A stretch of 64,000 bases of DNA, taken from Gemmatimonadota bacterium (lineage in GTDB: Bacteria > Gemmatimonadota > Gemmatimonadetes > Gemmatimonadales > GWC2-71-9). The notes under the pieces are model-generated. The model was not told where the DNA came from. It searched no databases and worked only from the letters and a program-made list of their open reading frames with translations. Location of the stretch: NCBI GenBank assembly GCA_003222055.1, contig QHUT01000062.1:1-64000 (forward strand), written 5' to 3'. Positions 8,022-15,218 of this stretch are shown one piece after another. The position numbers were made by a program, and so were the translations under genes. Position 1 is the first letter of the stretch. Each line of letters starts with the position of its first letter.

Positions 8022-9131
8022 TCAGCGATTCGCATCCCACACCGCCACGCCCACGCGCGAGTCGGCCGTGCCGTAGTACAAGTACCAGCGCCCGTGGAAC
8101 GGGACCAGCCCCTCCACGAACGTCGTCCCTTCGGGATACTGTCCGGTTCGCTCGTAATCTTCGCCGGGTGTGATGAACGGCTCGTCCAGGCGGGCGATCA
8201 ACTTGAGCGGGTTGCGGCGGTCGTAGAGCGCCTGCCCACCCGTGTAGACCCTGGCCGGAAGCCGCGGTGCGCCGTACGTCCCGCTGTTGCCGGCGTTGTA
8301 GAGCACCACGATCCCGCGCTCGGTGAGGATGGCCGGCGGCCCGGCCTCGACCAGCCAGGAGTCGAAGTAACCGGGCCGCGGAGCGAGGACGCGCAGCGGC
8401 CTCCCCGCGTCGTCCTCCAGAGGCGTCCACTCGACCAGATCGTCCGATGTCGCGATCAGCATCTCGGGCACGTTGAAGTACATCCAGTACTTGCCGTTCA
8501 CCCTGGTCGCGATGACGCGATCCCCCTCGACTCGGGTCACGATGGCGCCGGACTTGGACTCGAGGTCGCGGTACTTCCCGCCGCTCGCGGCGGCGAAGGC
8601 CGGACCGCGCTTGGTCCAGTGGATCAAGTCGCGGGACGTCGCGACGGCGAGGCGCGGGATGCGGCGGTTCCACTGCGTGTACGTAAGGACGTACGTCCCG
8701 TCCGCGGACTCCACCACGCGCGGGTCTTCCACCCCTCCCGGCCATTCGTACGGGGCCTGCGCGTCCCGGTCGGGGTACAGCACCGGCGCGCCGCGGCGCG
8801 TGAAGCGCACGCCGTCCGCGCTTTCCGCCAGCCCGATGCGCGAGGTATGATGACCGATCTGCGGGTCCCCGCTCGCGTCCTCGGCGCGGTACAGCACGTA
8901 GACCTGGCCGTCCTTCACGACCGCGGCGGGGTTGAACGTGGCATGCTCCTCCCACCGCACGACGGTGTCGTTCACGGGAGAGCGAAACGTGGCGCGGGGA
9001 TCCGGTGCGAGGATGGGGTTCACCGCCCCGGGCTTGTGGAACGGGCCAAACGCCCAGCGGGGATGCTGCGCCCGCGCCGCGCCGGGAAGCGCACCGAGCA
9101 GGCACACGACGTAACGGGACTCGGCACACAC
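8022..9131 (-). CDS. GH130/GH43-like glycosidase or phosphorylase, exported
   Basis: The sequence has the five-bladed beta-propeller layout of family 130 enzymes, which cleave or phosphorolyse beta-mannosides: FNPAAVVKDGQVYVLYRAED, GVEDPRVVESADGTYVLTYT and a C-terminal FVEGLVPFHGRWYLYYGTADS. GTG 9131 gives a signal-peptide-like N-terminus (hydrophobic stretch ending PGAARAQ). A longer start at ATG 9194 is possible, since a TATTAT box lies at 9221-9226. The substrate cannot be told from sequence. It is transcribed divergently from the Gfo/Idh oxidoreductase, which suggests sugar-related neighbours. Confidence 0.78.
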   Translation of the reverse strand: MCAESRYVVCLLGALPGAARAQHPRWAFGPFHKPGAVNPILAPDPRATFRSPVNDTVVRWEEHATFNPAAVVKDGQVYVLYRAEDASGDPQIGHHTSRIGLAESADGVRFTRRGAPVLYPDRDAQAPYEWPGGVEDPRVVESADGTYVLTYTQWNRRIPRLAVATSRDLIHWTKRGPAFAAASGGKYRDLESKSGAIVTRVEGDRVIATRVNGKYWMYFNVPEMLIATSDDLVEWTPLEDDAGRPLRVLAPRPGYFDSWLVEAGPPAILTERGIVVLYNAGNSGTYGAPRLPARVYTGGQALYDRRNPLKLIARLDEPFITPGEDYERTGQYPEGTTFVEGLVPFHGRWYLYYGTADSRVGVAVWDANR

Positions 9132-9252
9132 GCGCACGTGCCGAGTCTGCCGGCCTGTCCCTGCGAGGTCAAGTAGCGCTACGCCCGGGGCCATCTATCG
9201 GGGCGACCTGTAGCGCCTGCATAATAGACCGACCCCGAGACAGGGAGACGCC

Positions 9253-10602
9253 GTGAAAGGGAAACGCAACGATTGGTCGCGTCGTGAATTCTTGGGCACG
9301 AGTGCGGCGGCGGCCGGCGCATCGTTCGCCGTCGGGCCGCTGCCGCGCCATTTCATGAACCTGGCCGCCGTGGCGCCCAGCGACCGGGTCCGCTTCGGCA
9401 TGATCGGCATCGGTATGCAGGGCTCGGGACTCCTGGCTAATGCCATTACGCTGCCGGGGGTCGAGTGCGCCGCCGCCGCCGACCTGTACGACGGCCGGCA
9501 CGTCCTGGCCCGCGAGATCGTGCGGCCCGATCTACCCGTCACGCGCCGCTATCAGGAGCTGCTCGACAACAAGGACATCGACTGCATCGTGGCGGCCGTG
9601 CCCGATCACTGGCACAAGCAGGTGGTCGTGGACGCCGTGAGCGCCGGGAAGGACATCTACTGCGAGAAGCCGATGTCGCACAGCCCGGCCGACGGCGTCG
9701 CCATGGTCGACGCGGCGAAGCGGGCGGGCCGCATCGTGCAGATCGGCTCGCAGCGCGTGAGCTCTCAGGTCTGCGCCAAGGCCAAGGAGCTGATCGCGCA
9801 GGGCACGCTCGGCGACCTGATGCTGGTCGAGGGTTGGCTCGGGCGAAACGACCCGACGGGCGCGTGGGAGTATCCTCCGCCGCCCGATCTCTCTCCCAAG
9901 AACCTCGACTGGGACACGTGGCAGGGGACCGTACCCAAGCGTGCGTTCGATCCCTTCATCTTCGCGCGGTGGCGCTGCTGGAAGGAGTACGGCACCGGCG
10001 TGGCCGGCGACCTCTTGGTGCACCTGGTCAGCGGCATGATGTTCATGGTGGGAATCAACGCTCCGCCCAAGCAGGCGAGCGCGGTGGGCGGTATCCGACG
10101 CTGGAAAGACGGCCGCAACATGCCCGACGTCCACGCGGTCGTGTACGACTACGACGGCTTGCCGGTGTACATGCGGTTGAACCTGGGTACGGAAATGCCC
10201 GAGACGTACCGCATCCAGGGCTCGAAGGGCCTGCTCGAGGTCACCGGATCGAGCCTGAGTTTCACGCCCCAATCGGGCAAGGATCAGTATCCCAGCTATT
10301 ACACGGGCAGCTACCCGCGCGCGCTGCGGCAGGCCTACCTCGCCAAGTGGCACGAGGAAAACGATCCCAAGGTGGGCCAACCGGTCGCGATGCCGGAGGC
10401 GATCTCATTCAGCGGGCCCGATTTTGACGACGTCCGGCCGCACCTGTGGACGTTCTTCGAGGCGGTGCGAACGCGGAAGCCGGTGACCGAAGACGTGGTC
10501 TTCGGCCACCACGCGGCGCTGGCCTGTCACATGGCGAACGAGTCGTACTTTCGCAAGAGCGCGGTGTCGTGGGACGAGGCCGCGAAGAGCATCAAGACCT
10601 GA
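9253..10602 (+). CDS. Tat-exported Gfo/Idh/MocA family oxidoreductase
   Basis: 449 residues starting with a twin-arginine signal (SRREFLG at residues 9-15). The Rossmann NAD(P)-binding loop is GMIGIGMQGSG, and the family EKP motif occurs in YCEKPMSH. The C-terminal alpha/beta substrate domain follows. Periplasmic members often act on glycosides or sugar derivatives; the exact substrate is unknown. GTG 9253 has GGGAG upstream. A CATAAT at 9220-9225 may serve as the -10. It ends in a hairpin shared with the convergent zinc-ribbon gene. Confidence 0.88.
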   Translation: MKGKRNDWSRREFLGTSAAAAGASFAVGPLPRHFMNLAAVAPSDRVRFGMIGIGMQGSGLLANAITLPGVECAAAADLYDGRHVLAREIVRPDLPVTRRYQELLDNKDIDCIVAAVPDHWHKQVVVDAVSAGKDIYCEKPMSHSPADGVAMVDAAKRAGRIVQIGSQRVSSQVCAKAKELIAQGTLGDLMLVEGWLGRNDPTGAWEYPPPPDLSPKNLDWDTWQGTVPKRAFDPFIFARWRCWKEYGTGVAGDLLVHLVSGMMFMVGINAPPKQASAVGGIRRWKDGRNMPDVHAVVYDYDGLPVYMRLNLGTEMPETYRIQGSKGLLEVTGSSLSFTPQSGKDQYPSYYTGSYPRALRQAYLAKWHEENDPKVGQPVAMPEAISFSGPDFDDVRPHLWTFFEAVRTRKPVTEDVVFGHHAALACHMANESYFRKSAVSWDEAAKSIKT

Positions 10603-10617
10603 GCGACGTCAGGTCTT
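10594..10617. terminator. Bidirectional hairpin containing both stop codons
   Basis: A perfect 9-bp inverted repeat, AAGACCTGA (10594-10602) and TCAGGTCTT (10609-10617), with loop GCGACG. It contains the TGA stops of both convergent genes, so both proteins end in Lys-Thr. Short T runs on either side make it a plausible two-way terminator. Confidence 0.55.
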
Positions 10618-11007
10618 CTTGCTGGGCTTCTCGTCCCAGGCGATCGGGAACGTCTCGTTGCAGTGCGGACAGAGTTGTTCTGCGAGCCGGGTCGCGGGCA
10701 GCTCCACGCGACGCCGGCACCCGGGGCAGACGATGTATGCCTGTCGCAGGCCTGCCGGCGTGCGCTCGGGCCTGACTTTCGGGTTGCGCACGACGGTCCA
10801 CTCCCCGGGCGGCGTCGCGCGCAACTCGACGTAGGGGCGCGGCACCGATACGCGCGTCCCCTGGATGCTGACCACCACCTCCAGGGCCGTCACCGGGGCC
10901 ACGACGCGATACCAGGCGCCGAGGCGTAGCGGCAAGTCCAGCGCGGTCTTCAACCGCGCCCAGTGGGTCTCGCCCTCAGGCTGGGTCGGGCGTGCCGCGC
11001 GCGACAC
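10609..11007 (-). CDS. Hypothetical protein with C-terminal zinc ribbon
   Basis: 132 residues. The C-terminal third carries two CxxC pairs (CPGCRRRVELP and CPHCNETF) that should form a zinc ribbon. The first part is beta-rich without a known domain (YRVVAPVTALEVVVSIQGTR). GTG 11007 or TTG 11010 are the possible starts; both overlap the end of the frameshifted small gene upstream. A role in nucleic-acid or protein binding is only a guess from the ribbon. Confidence 0.6.
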   Translation of the reverse strand: MSRAARPTQPEGETHWARLKTALDLPLRLGAWYRVVAPVTALEVVVSIQGTRVSVPRPYVELRATPPGEWTVVRNPKVRPERTPAGLRQAYIVCPGCRRRVELPATRLAEQLCPHCNETFPIAWDEKPSKKT

Positions 11008-11172
11008 CAAGAGCCGCCTCCACGAGCGGTTTCACGGACGCGAGCTTGTCGCCGCAGGCGCGCGTGATGTGCTCGAGGTCGGGAATGAAGTGCTGAACCG
11101 CTGCAACACCGTCCTGGCCTGCTCCTTCGCGGCGCCGACGGCGACGGCGAGGTTCTGATGGGCCAGGGCCAT
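10976..11172 (-). pseudogene. Small hypothetical gene broken by a -1 frameshift
   Basis: From ATG 11172 the frame reads MALAHQNLAVAVGAAKEQAR..., which looks like real protein for about 26 codons and then turns into Ser/Thr/Pro-rich shadow sequence. One frame over, protein-like sequence resumes (HFIPDLEHITRACGDK...) and ends at 10976. Adding one base near 11096 restores a helical protein of about 65 residues. This is either a recent mutation or a sequencing or assembly error. No family is recognised. Confidence 0.55.
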
Positions 11173-11256
11173 GGCGTAAGGTGTCAATAACGCACAATCT
11201 GCGCGGCGAGGCAAGCGCTGCATGGGCGATCGGCGTGATGGCGGCATCCGGTCGCA

Positions 11257-11418
11257 TCACGCGAGCAGCGAGTCCGCAATCCGGCGCCCCGCGTACACGC
11301 CCACACCGGTTCCCACCGTGCTGACCACGAAGGCCGTCATCGTTCCGACGCGCGCGCCGAGCCACCAGCCGATCGCGCCCCCGACGCTCGCGCCGAGGAA
11401 GGTCAGGACCTTGGACAC
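11257..11418 (-). CDS. Small glycine-zipper membrane protein (53 aa)
   Basis: Begins MSKVLTFLGASVGGAIGWWL and ends RRIADSLLA. Two short hydrophobic helices carry regularly spaced glycines (GASVGGAIGWWLGARVG and STVGTGVGVYAG), so it is probably a glycine-zipper inner-membrane protein that oligomerises. The GTG start 11418 lies only 5 nt after a CAGCTT -10 box with a TTGCGC -35 18 bp upstream, which supports both the start and a leaderless message. Function unknown. Confidence 0.7.
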   Translation of the reverse strand: MSKVLTFLGASVGGAIGWWLGARVGTMTAFVVSTVGTGVGVYAGRRIADSLLA

Positions 11419-11423
11419 GCCGG

Positions 11424-11453
11424 AAGCTGCGGGCGCAGTGGGGCCGGGCGCAA
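11424..11453 (-). promoter_or_regulatory. Promoter TTGCGC-N18-CAGCTT of the 53-aa protein
   Basis: On the minus strand TTGCGC (11448-11453), 18 bp, CAGCTT (11424-11429), then 5 nt to GTG 11418. It is the tightest of the leaderless-type arrangements in this window. Confidence 0.6.
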
Positions 11454-11490
11454 GTCTCCGGGGTCAGCCGCCATGGCGCGTGGGTCGGCT

Positions 11491-11922
11491 TCAGCGCCCC
11501 CGCGCGCTGCCCGACTGCTGGTACGCGATGATGACCACCAGGTCGTCGGAGCCCACCTGCCGCAAGCCGTGCGAGCTCCCGGGACGGGTCAGGATCGCTG
11601 TCCCGGGGATCACCACGGAGCGTGCGCCGTTCAACGTGAGCTCGCCCGTCCCGCTCAAGACGTAGTAGATCTCGTCCTCTTCCTGACGGTGGTACCCGAT
11701 TGCGGCGCCCCGATGCAACGCGCGCTTGCGAAAGACCAAGTGCAGGTCGGGCGCCCGTGCGAAGAACGAGTATGCCGTCGTCTCCCCGCCGCCGTTGTGA
11801 GGTCCCGGCTGCCGCGTCGCGACCACCGAGTCGTGCTCGATGAGCGAGGGCGCCTGCGGTGGAGCAAGCGGGGAGAGCAGGAGACACAGCGAGGCAACCC
11901 CCGCGACCGCGATACGCACCAT
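11491..11922 (-). CDS. Secreted cupin-domain protein
   Basis: 143 residues with a signal peptide ([20 protein letters not shown]...) and one cupin fold. Motif 1 is [20 protein letters not shown], with His and Glu metal ligands, and motif 2 is [17 protein letters not shown] with the late His. It is probably a metal-binding periplasmic protein of unknown substrate. It follows the DinB-like gene by 34 nt and may share its promoter. Confidence 0.8.
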   Translation of the reverse strand: MVRIAVAGVASLCLLLSPLAPPQAPSLIEHDSVVATRQPGPHNGGGETTAYSFFARAPDLHLVFRKRALHRGAAIGYHRQEEDEIYYVLSGTGELTLNGARSVVIPGTAILTRPGSSHGLRQVGSDDLVVIIAYQQSGSARGR

Positions 11923-11956
11923 GCCGTCTCCTTGTGAACGACGACCGGCGCCCGCC

Positions 11957-12493
11957 CTAGCGGATCGGGCGCGGCGCGGGCTCGAAGGCCGACGCCTGGT
12001 TGTACCGCGCCGATTGACCAGGTGGAATGCTCAAGGACTGCCAGTCGGCACCTCGCAGCGCCTTGGCCACGTAGACGATCTGACCCACGTGGTAGCTCGC
12101 GTGTGCGAGCGAACGGTGGAGCGCCTCGACCACGGGGATCGACTGAGCTCGGATCGTCACCGTCCGCTCGAGATCCGCGTCGGCGAGGTCGGCGAGGACG
12201 GCGAACAGGACCCGCCAGCCCTCCTCCCACTTCGCTTGGAGCTCGGCGCGCGTCACGTGGCGGGCCACGAACTCGGAGTCGCGGTCCCGCCACGGCTTTT
12301 CACCGTCGGACGTGAGAAAGTCCGTGAAGCGGGACTTCAGGTTGCCGGAGATGTGCCAGACGATGGTGGCGATGGAATTGCCGCCGCCCGCCGCATCCGC
12401 GAGCCCGGAGTCCGCCAGCTGGTCGATCGCGCCTTCGGCGAGCGTCTTGTAGCGGCGGTATTCGCGTTCGATGGAGGCGATGAGCGTGCGCAT
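11957..12493 (-). CDS. DinB/DUF1572 family protein
   Basis: 178 residues forming the four-helix DinB-like bundle. The metal-ligand His residues are visible in [13 protein letters not shown] and [17 protein letters not shown]1572 members are putative metal-dependent thiol transferases or have no assigned role. ATG 12493 is 13 nt downstream of a CAGCTT -10 box with no Shine-Dalgarno sequence, which points to a leaderless message. Confidence 0.82.
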   Translation of the reverse strand: MRTLIASIEREYRRYKTLAEGAIDQLADSGLADAAGGGNSIATIVWHISGNLKSRFTDFLTSDGEKPWRDRDSEFVARHVTRAELQAKWEEGWRVLFAVLADLADADLERTVTIRAQSIPVVEALHRSLAHASYHVGQIVYVAKALRGADWQSLSIPPGQSARYNQASAFEPAPRPIR

Positions 12494-12506
12494 ATGGAAC
12501 GCACGT

Positions 12507-12536
12507 AAGCTGCGCGCGAGCCACCGAGAGGCGCAA
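12507..12536 (-). promoter_or_regulatory. Promoter TTGCGC-N18-CAGCTT of the DinB-like gene
   Basis: On the minus strand TTGCGC (12531-12536), 18 bp, CAGCTT (12507-12512), then 13 nt to ATG 12493. The flanking bases match the site at 7981-8010 (CGCAGCTTA in both). Confidence 0.55.
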
Positions 12537-12540
12537 GGAG

Positions 12541-12657
12541 ACGGAGGATTACCTGCGGTCGCAGGACGGCAAGCAGCTGTTCGTGATCGTCAGCTTCGAC
12601 GGCGGCCGCGGGCGCTCGTTCGACTTCCGGCGCGTCTACGACGCCGTGGCGTCATGA
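12541..12657 (+). other. 38-codon protein-like ORF without a canonical start
   Basis: On the plus strand the frame from 12541 reads TEDYLRSQDGKQLFVIVSFD and continues GGRGRSFDFRRVYDAVAS to a TGA at 12655-12657. The composition is far more protein-like than the other frames. Going upstream to the in-frame TGA near 12480 there is no ATG, GTG or TTG; ACG 12541 directly follows AAGGAG. It may be the C-terminal remnant of a lost gene or a tiny gene with an unusual start. It converges with the mutase gene and overlaps it by 6 nt. Confidence 0.35.
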
Positions 12658-14199
12658 GGGTCGATACACGCCCCACACACCGCGCAGCGCGTCCGAGATC
12701 TCCCCCACGCTGGCCCGGGCCCGCACCGCCTCGAGAATCGGTTCCATCAGCGGCGCCGCGGGCTCTCGGGCGGCCGCCTCCAGTGCCGCCAAGACGGCCT
12801 TGACCTTTCCCCTTTCCCGTTTCCCCCGTAGTTGTGCTACCCGCTCCCGCTGCTCCGCCGCGAGCGCCCGGTAATCCGGCGCCGGCACCGATGGAATCTC
12901 CTGATCGTCGGCGTACTCGTTCACTCCCACGACCACCGTGTTGCCGGACTCGATCGCCCGTTGTGCCGCGTACGCGCTCTTGGCGATCGCCTCCTGAAAC
13001 AGGCCTCGCTCCACCGCCTTTGCCGCCCCGCCGGCCTGCTCGATCCCGTCGAGCAGTTGACGTGCCTCGCGCTCCATCCGGTCGGTGAGCGCCTCGACGT
13101 ACCAGCTCCCACCCACCGGGTCCGCCGTCTCGGGCACGCCGGTTTCGTGCGCGAGAATCTGCTGGGTGCGCAGCGCCAGCGTCGCGCTCTGCTCGGTCGG
13201 GAGCGCCAGCGCCTCGTCGTACGCGTTGGTATGGAGCGATTGTGTGCCCCCCAGCACCGCCGCCAGCGCCTGCATCGCCACCCGCACCACGTTGTTCTTG
13301 GGCTGCTGCGCCGTGAGGGTCGATCCTCCCGTTTGCGTGTGGAAGCGCAGACGACACGCCGCGTCACTCGCCTGAAAGCGCTCCTTCATGAGGCGCGCCC
13401 ACAATCGCCGGGCGGCCCGAAACTTGGCGACTTCTTCAAACAGGTCGGTGAACGCGGCGAAGAAAAACGAAACCCGGGGCAAGAGCTGGTTCACCTCCAG
13501 ACCCGCCGCCACCGCGCGCCGCACGTATTCGAGCCCATTGGCGAACGTGAACGCCAGCTCCTCCACCGCGGTCGCCCCCGCCTCCCGCATGTGATAGCCC
13601 GACACCGAAATGGGATTGAAGCTCATCCCCTCCGCCGCCACGAAGCGGCACACGTCGGTCACGAGACGCAACGAAGGCTCGATCGGATAGATGTACGTGC
13701 CGCGTGCGATGAATTCCTTCAGGATATCGTTCTGCACCGTCCCCTCGAGCTTGGCCCGCGGCACGCCCTGCTCTTCCCCCACCACGACGTACATCGCGAG
13801 CAGCACCGCCGCCGTGGCGTTGATGGTCATGGACGTGGAAACCCGGTCGAGCGGGATCGCGTGGAACAGGCGCTCCAGATCGTCCACCGTATCGATCGCC
13901 ACGCCCGCCCGCCCCACCTCGCCCTCGGCCATCGGATGGTCCGAGTCGTACCCCATCTGGGTCGGGAGATCGAACGCCACCGACAGCCCGGTCTGCCCCG
14001 CGGCCAGCAGATGGCGGAACCGCGCGTTGGTCTCCTCCGCGGTGCCGAACCCGGCGTACTGGCGCATGGTCCAGAGCTTGCCACGATACATGGTAGGATG
14101 GACGCCGCGCGTGAACGGGTACGCGCCGGCGTCGCCCAGCTGGCGCGCGGGATCGCCCGTCCAGTCTTCCGGACCGTATACGGGCTTGCGGTCGCTCAC
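12652..14199 (-). CDS. Methylmalonyl-CoA mutase-type large subunit, catalytic domain
   Basis: 515 residues, the TIM-barrel acyl-CoA mutase domain. Typical segments are the N-terminal YPFTRGVHPTMYRGKLWTMR and RQYAGFGTAEETN, the substrate loop INATAAVLLAMYV, and the family motif TGGSTLTAQQPKNNVVR. There is no cobalamin-binding DxHxxG domain, so a separate small B12-binding subunit is expected; none is in the window. The GTG 14199 overlaps the fbp stop (GTGA). Near the C-terminus a heptanucleotide repeat (12804-12827) encodes RGKRERGKVK in a linker. Confidence 0.88.
   Translation of the reverse strand: MSDRKPVYGPEDWTGDPARQLGDAGAYPFTRGVHPTMYRGKLWTMRQYAGFGTAEETNARFRHLLAAGQTGLSVAFDLPTQMGYDSDHPMAEGEVGRAGVAIDTVDDLERLFHAIPLDRVSTSMTINATAAVLLAMYVVVGEEQGVPRAKLEGTVQNDILKEFIARGTYIYPIEPSLRLVTDVCRFVAAEGMSFNPISVSGYHMREAGATAVEELAFTFANGLEYVRRAVAAGLEVNQLLPRVSFFFAAFTDLFEEVAKFRAARRLWARLMKERFQASDAACRLRFHTQTGGSTLTAQQPKNNVVRVAMQALAAVLGGTQSLHTNAYDEALALPTEQSATLALRTQQILAHETGVPETADPVGGSWYVEALTDRMEREARQLLDGIEQAGGAAKAVERGLFQEAIAKSAYAAQRAIESGNTVVVGVNEYADDQEIPSVPAPDYRALAAEQRERVAQLRGKRERGKVKAVLAALEAAAREPAAPLMEPILEAVRARASVGEISDALRGVWGVYRPS
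12804..12827. repeat. Heptanucleotide repeat inside the mutase gene
   Basis: On the minus strand three units of GGGAAAS (GGGAAAC, GGGAAAG, GGGAAAG) with no interruption. They encode a basic linker (GKRERGK) close to the C-terminus of the mutase. It belongs to the same unit family as the arrays in comEC, mtaB, mazG, the VWA-like gene and murC. Confidence 0.7.
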
Positions 14200-15218
14200 T
14201 GCGCCGTCACCGCGGCCTCGGCCCCGATGACGCGCGCCGCGAACGCGACGTCGTCCCGGCTGCCGATCACGAGCGGCGTCTTCTGGTGCAGGTCCTCGGG
14301 CACGAGCTCGAGGATGGAGCGGCAGCCGTCCGTCGCCCGCCCCCCCGCCTGCTCCACCACGAGCGCCAGCGGCGCGGCCTCGTACAGAAGACGCAGCTTG
14401 CCCTGCGGATAATTGGTGGCGGCGGGATACAGGAAGACGCCCCCGCTGATCAGGTTGCGGTGGAAGTCCGCGACCAGGGAGCCGATGTAACGCGCGTTCT
14501 TGGGCTGGATCTTGCCCTCGCCGTTCTTGAACGCCGCCACCACGCGCTGCACCGCCGGCGCCCAGCGATTCCAGTTGCTCTCGTTCACACTGTAATAGCG
14601 GCCCACCGGTGGCGTGGTGATGCTGGGATGGGACAGGAGAAACTCGCCGATGGTGGGATCGAGCGTGAAGCCGTGCACCCCCTGCCCCGTCGTGTACACG
14701 AGCATCGTGCTCGAGCCGTACAGGATGTAGCCCGCCGCCACCTGCTTCTTCCCCACCTGCAGACAATCGGCCAGCCCCGCCGTGCCGTTCTTCTTGGTGA
14801 CGCGCTTGTGGATGGAGAAGATGGTGCCGATGGAGACGTTCACGTCGATGTTGGCGGAGCCGTCGAGGGGATCGTACAGCACGACGTACTTGCCGGAGGG
14901 CTTTCCCGGGGGGACCGGCACCGGCGCCGGGTCTTCTTCGGACGCGGTGACGCACACGCGACCGGTGTACTGCACGCTCTGGCGCACGGTCTCGTTGGCG
15001 AACAGATCGAGCTTCTGCTGCAAATCGCCCGACACGTTCACCGCCCCGGCCGGACCGAGGATGTCGCTCAAACCGGCGCGCCGCACGTGCCGCGAGATGA
15101 TCTTCGCCGCCAGGCACAAGTCGTACAGCAGGTTCGACAGCTCCCCGGTGGCCTCCGGGTGCAGCCGCTCCTGCTCCATGATGAAGCGCTCAATCGTGAT
15201 GACTTCGGAGCCTTGCAC
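14196..15218 (-). CDS. fbp: Fructose-1,6-bisphosphatase, class I
   Basis: Hydrolyses fructose-1,6-bisphosphate to fructose-6-phosphate in gluconeogenesis. 340 residues with the metal and phosphate site VVLYDPLDGSANIDVNVSIGT (D..LDGS), the N-terminal ITIERFIMEQER and the substrate-binding GVFLYPAATNYPQGKLRLLYE. Normal length for the class. The start overlaps the end of comEC by 29 nt and the stop overlaps the mutase GTG, so it is an internal operon gene. Confidence 0.95.
   Translation of the reverse strand: MQGSEVITIERFIMEQERLHPEATGELSNLLYDLCLAAKIISRHVRRAGLSDILGPAGAVNVSGDLQQKLDLFANETVRQSVQYTGRVCVTASEEDPAPVPVPPGKPSGKYVVLYDPLDGSANIDVNVSIGTIFSIHKRVTKKNGTAGLADCLQVGKKQVAAGYILYGSSTMLVYTTGQGVHGFTLDPTIGEFLLSHPSITTPPVGRYYSVNESNWNRWAPAVQRVVAAFKNGEGKIQPKNARYIGSLVADFHRNLISGGVFLYPAATNYPQGKLRLLYEAAPLALVVEQAGGRATDGCRSILELVPEDLHQKTPLVIGSRDDVAFAARVIGAEAAVTAQ

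Noticed and set aside
12508-12803. Plus-strand ORF over the end of the mutase and DinB promoter (12471-12803)
   Set aside because: Arg-rich frame with no protein character; the neighbouring frame holds the more convincing 38-codon ORF.
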